Origin: an uncultured Gemmataceae bacterium
GTDB lineage: Bacteria; Planctomycetota; Planctomycetia; Gemmatales; Gemmataceae
Assembly: GCA_937922175.1 (NCBI GenBank)
Contig: CAKZUU010000086.1
Location: 1-8,410, forward strand
Direction: 5' to 3'
Length of the DNA stretch: 8,410 nucleotides
Positions 7,644-8,410 of this stretch are shown one piece after another. Below the pieces are notes generated by a model. That model was not told the origin of the DNA and searched no databases. It saw only the letters and a program-made list of their open reading frames with translations. Position numbers and translations under genes: made by a program. How positions within the stretch are numbered: the stretch's first letter is position 1; every line of letters starts with the position of its first letter.

Positions 7644-7662
7644 TCAGCCCCTTTTATTGCCG
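7635..7662 (+). repeat. Inverted repeat spanning the operon end and the tRNA -35 box
   Basis: CGGCAAT (7635-7641) and ATTGCCG (7656-7662) are perfect 7-base reverse complements around a 14-base loop. The left arm runs into the TGA stop (7641-7643) of the upstream gene and the right arm contains the TTGCCG used as the tRNA -35 element. No T-run follows the stem, so a classical terminator is unlikely. Confidence 0.4.
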
Positions 7663-7685
7663 GAGGGACGCTCATGGCGTAGAAT
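7657..7685 (+). promoter_or_regulatory. Promoter of the tRNA-Ala gene
   Basis: TTGCCG (7657-7662, 4/6) and TAGAAT (7680-7685, 5/6) are exactly 17 bases apart. RNA would start near 7692, about five bases before the mature tRNA 5' end. The arrangement fits a dedicated tRNA promoter placed directly after the preceding stop codon. Confidence 0.5.
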
Positions 7686-7696
7686 TCGGCCATACG

Positions 7697-7769
7697 GGGG
7701 CGGTAGCTCAGTTGGGAGAGCGCTGCAATCGCACTGCAGAGGTCGAGGGTTCGACTCCCTTCCGCTCCA
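7697..7769 (+). tRNA. tRNA-Ala, anticodon CGC
   Basis: The 73-base cloverleaf folds completely. The acceptor stem is GGGGCGG (7697-7703) with CCGCTCC (7762-7768). The D stem is GCTC/GAGC (7706-7709, 7718-7721). The anticodon stem is CTGCA/TGCAG (7723-7727, 7735-7739) with a 7-base loop ATCGCAC, so the anticodon at 7730-7732 is CGC, reading the alanine codon GCG. The T stem is GAGGG/CCCTT (7745-7749, 7757-7761) with loop TTCGACT. The third acceptor pair is G-U (7699 with 7766), the hallmark recognised by alanyl-tRNA synthetase, and the discriminator base is A (7769). CCA is not encoded and would be added by the nucleotidyltransferase. Position 32 is A and 38 is C, slightly unusual. An open frame on the opposite strand (7526-7861) is only a shadow. 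Confidence 0.97.
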
Positions 7770-7810
7770 TTAAATGCTGATCCATCGGGGTTACAATTCG
7801 CAGGATTCGG

Positions 7811-7828
7811 CCCAACCTCGCTGTTGGG
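7811..7828 (+). terminator. Weak terminator-like hairpin after the tRNA
   Basis: CCCAAC (7811-7816) pairs perfectly with GTTGGG (7823-7828) around the 6-base loop CTCGCT, and an outer G-C pair can form past one bulged G. It lies about 40 bases after the tRNA. There is no T-run, so intrinsic termination is doubtful. Confidence 0.25.
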
Positions 7829-7846
7829 GCGTGTCTCCGCCGTCGC

Positions 7847-7870
7847 TGATGTCACGCGCAAGTGACGTCA
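7847..7870 (+). terminator. Strong hairpin, possible terminator of the tRNA transcript
   Basis: TGATGTCAC (7847-7855) pairs with GTGACGTCA (7862-7870) over nine positions with a single U-G wobble and a 6-base loop, GCGCAA. A T-containing tail (TTCGCAATTTT, 7871-7881) follows, but it is not a clean T-run. The right arm contains the perfect palindrome TGACGTCA, so a protein-binding site is an alternative. Confidence 0.35.
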
Positions 7871-7899
7871 TTCGCAATTTTCATGGCGTGACGAAATCA

Positions 7900-7946
7900 G
7901 GCGGGCGTGATGATCCCCGCCGATTGACTCCGGGAGTGCCCCCCGG
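7900..7946 (-). terminator. Tandem GC hairpins downstream of the Sel1 pseudogene
   Basis: Two short perfect stems lie just past the end of the minus-strand gene: CCGGG (7930-7934) with CCCGG (7942-7946), and GGCGGG (7900-7905) with CCCGCC (7916-7921). Neither is followed by a T-run on the minus strand, so a terminator role is only possible. The convergent orientation with the tRNA makes a transcription-stop function here plausible. Confidence 0.2.
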
Positions 7947-7967
7947 CTAAACCAAAGATCGAGGTCG

Positions 7968-8410
7968 TTATTTTCGGGAGAGTTTCTCTTTGGCTTCCTC
8001 GTGCCCATGCTTGGCGGCCTTGCGGTATCACCGCATCGCCTGGGCATAATCCCAGGCCACGCCCCGGCCGCAACAATACAAGTCGCCGATCGTGCTCATG
8101 GCCGTGGAGCTACCGGCATCGGCTGACTTCTGATACCACCTCAATGCCTCCTCGGTGCTTTGCTTAAAACCGCAATACCCACCCTGACAACACCTGCCTA
8201 ACAACACCAGCGCCTCAGAGCTGCCCACCTCCACCGCCCGCTCCCACCCGTTCCAACCTCTGCTCACAACACTTTCTCAACTCAGCCCCCGCGGCAGCTC
8301 GTAATTACGCCTCCCAATCCTCTCGCAAACCAACGGCAGTGAACTCCCCCGTTCCCTCTTCCCTTGACTTTCTCTCCTCCCCAACAACCGCTCTCTCAAA
8401 TTGAGCCGAC
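7968..8410 (-). pseudogene. Sel1-like-repeat protein gene broken by in-frame TGA codons (5' end outside the window)
   Basis: The minus-strand frame from the window edge (8408) to TAA at 7970-7968 is interrupted only by TGA at 8279-8277 and at 8030-8028. The section 8267-8031 shows Sel1-like repeats, helical modules of about 36 residues that bind partner proteins. One unit begins near GWERAVEVGSSEAL and runs through EEALR. The next is 36 residues, from WYQKSADAGS through DYAQAMR. A third begins directly after the TGA at 8028 with YRKAAKHGHEEAKEKL. That TGA occupies exactly the place of the tryptophan that opens the preceding unit, so it is most simply a TGG-to-TGA mutation. The residue run after it still follows the Sel1 consensus for 20 codons. 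GTG at 8267 could start a 79-residue fragment but has a stop only three codons upstream and is probably not the native start. The part beyond 8279 is Arg/Glu-rich and not recognisably Sel1. A sequencing error or a truncated but expressed protein are alternatives. Confidence 0.65.

Noticed and set aside
7526..7861. A 111-codon minus-strand frame covering the tRNA
   Set aside because: It is antisense to the tRNA and to the end of a real gene; part of its translation is simply the reverse of the tRNA.
8028..8030. Selenocysteine or a UGA-to-Trp genetic code
   Set aside because: The aligned residue is tryptophan rather than cysteine, no selenocysteine-insertion hairpin was recognised, and three intact genes in the window use TGA as their stop.
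8028..8267. Treating the 79-codon Sel1 fragment from GTG 8267 as an intact small gene
   Set aside because: The repeat pattern continues in frame past the TGA at 8028 and the upstream frame is open to another TGA, which fits a broken larger gene better.

Overview
The window looks like a stretch of a moderately GC-rich bacterial chromosome with standard genetic code: all three complete protein genes end in TGA, and one of them starts at GTG. The style of the proteins suggests Planctomycetota (Gemmata or Pirellula relatives). It includes a very large secreted TPR protein paired with a smaller secreted protein that has a short N-terminal beta domain, a SIS-domain sugar isomerase, Sel1-like repeats, and wide non-coding gaps. 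This taxonomic call is inference from protein character, because no rRNA or marker gene is present.

Layout, left to right. (1) Positions 2-631, minus strand: a SIS-domain sugar-phosphate isomerase related to phosphoheptose isomerase GmhA, whose 3' end runs off the left edge. (2) About 632-1812: a 1.2 kb region with no recognisable protein or known RNA, but several perfect inverted repeats and, near its right end, a TATAAT box. (3) 1813-3153, plus strand: a complete class III PLP-dependent aminotransferase of the GABA/acetylornithine type. (4) 3288-6575 and 6591-7643, plus strand: two secreted helical-repeat proteins 15 bases apart, almost certainly one operon, with a sigma70-like promoter just upstream. 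(5) 7697-7769, plus strand: a tRNA-Ala with anticodon CGC, with its own promoter squeezed between it and the preceding stop codon. (6) 7770-7967: a convergent non-coding gap with several hairpins. (7) 7968-8410, minus strand: the 3' part of a Sel1-like-repeat gene broken by at least one in-frame TGA, sitting exactly where the next repeat needs a tryptophan.

The genes do not form one obvious pathway. The isomerase probably supplies heptose-type sugars for surface glycans. The aminotransferase belongs to nitrogen or amino-acid metabolism and appears to be transcribed alone. The two secreted proteins probably act together in the periplasm or at the envelope as a protein-protein scaffold, with no enzymatic motif visible in either.

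No CRISPR array, insertion sequence, phage gene, toxin-antitoxin pair or recognised defence system was seen. The observations most worth following are the decayed Sel1 gene, the structured empty gap at 632-1812, the uncharacterised secreted pair, and the compact gene-end/promoter arrangement before the tRNA.
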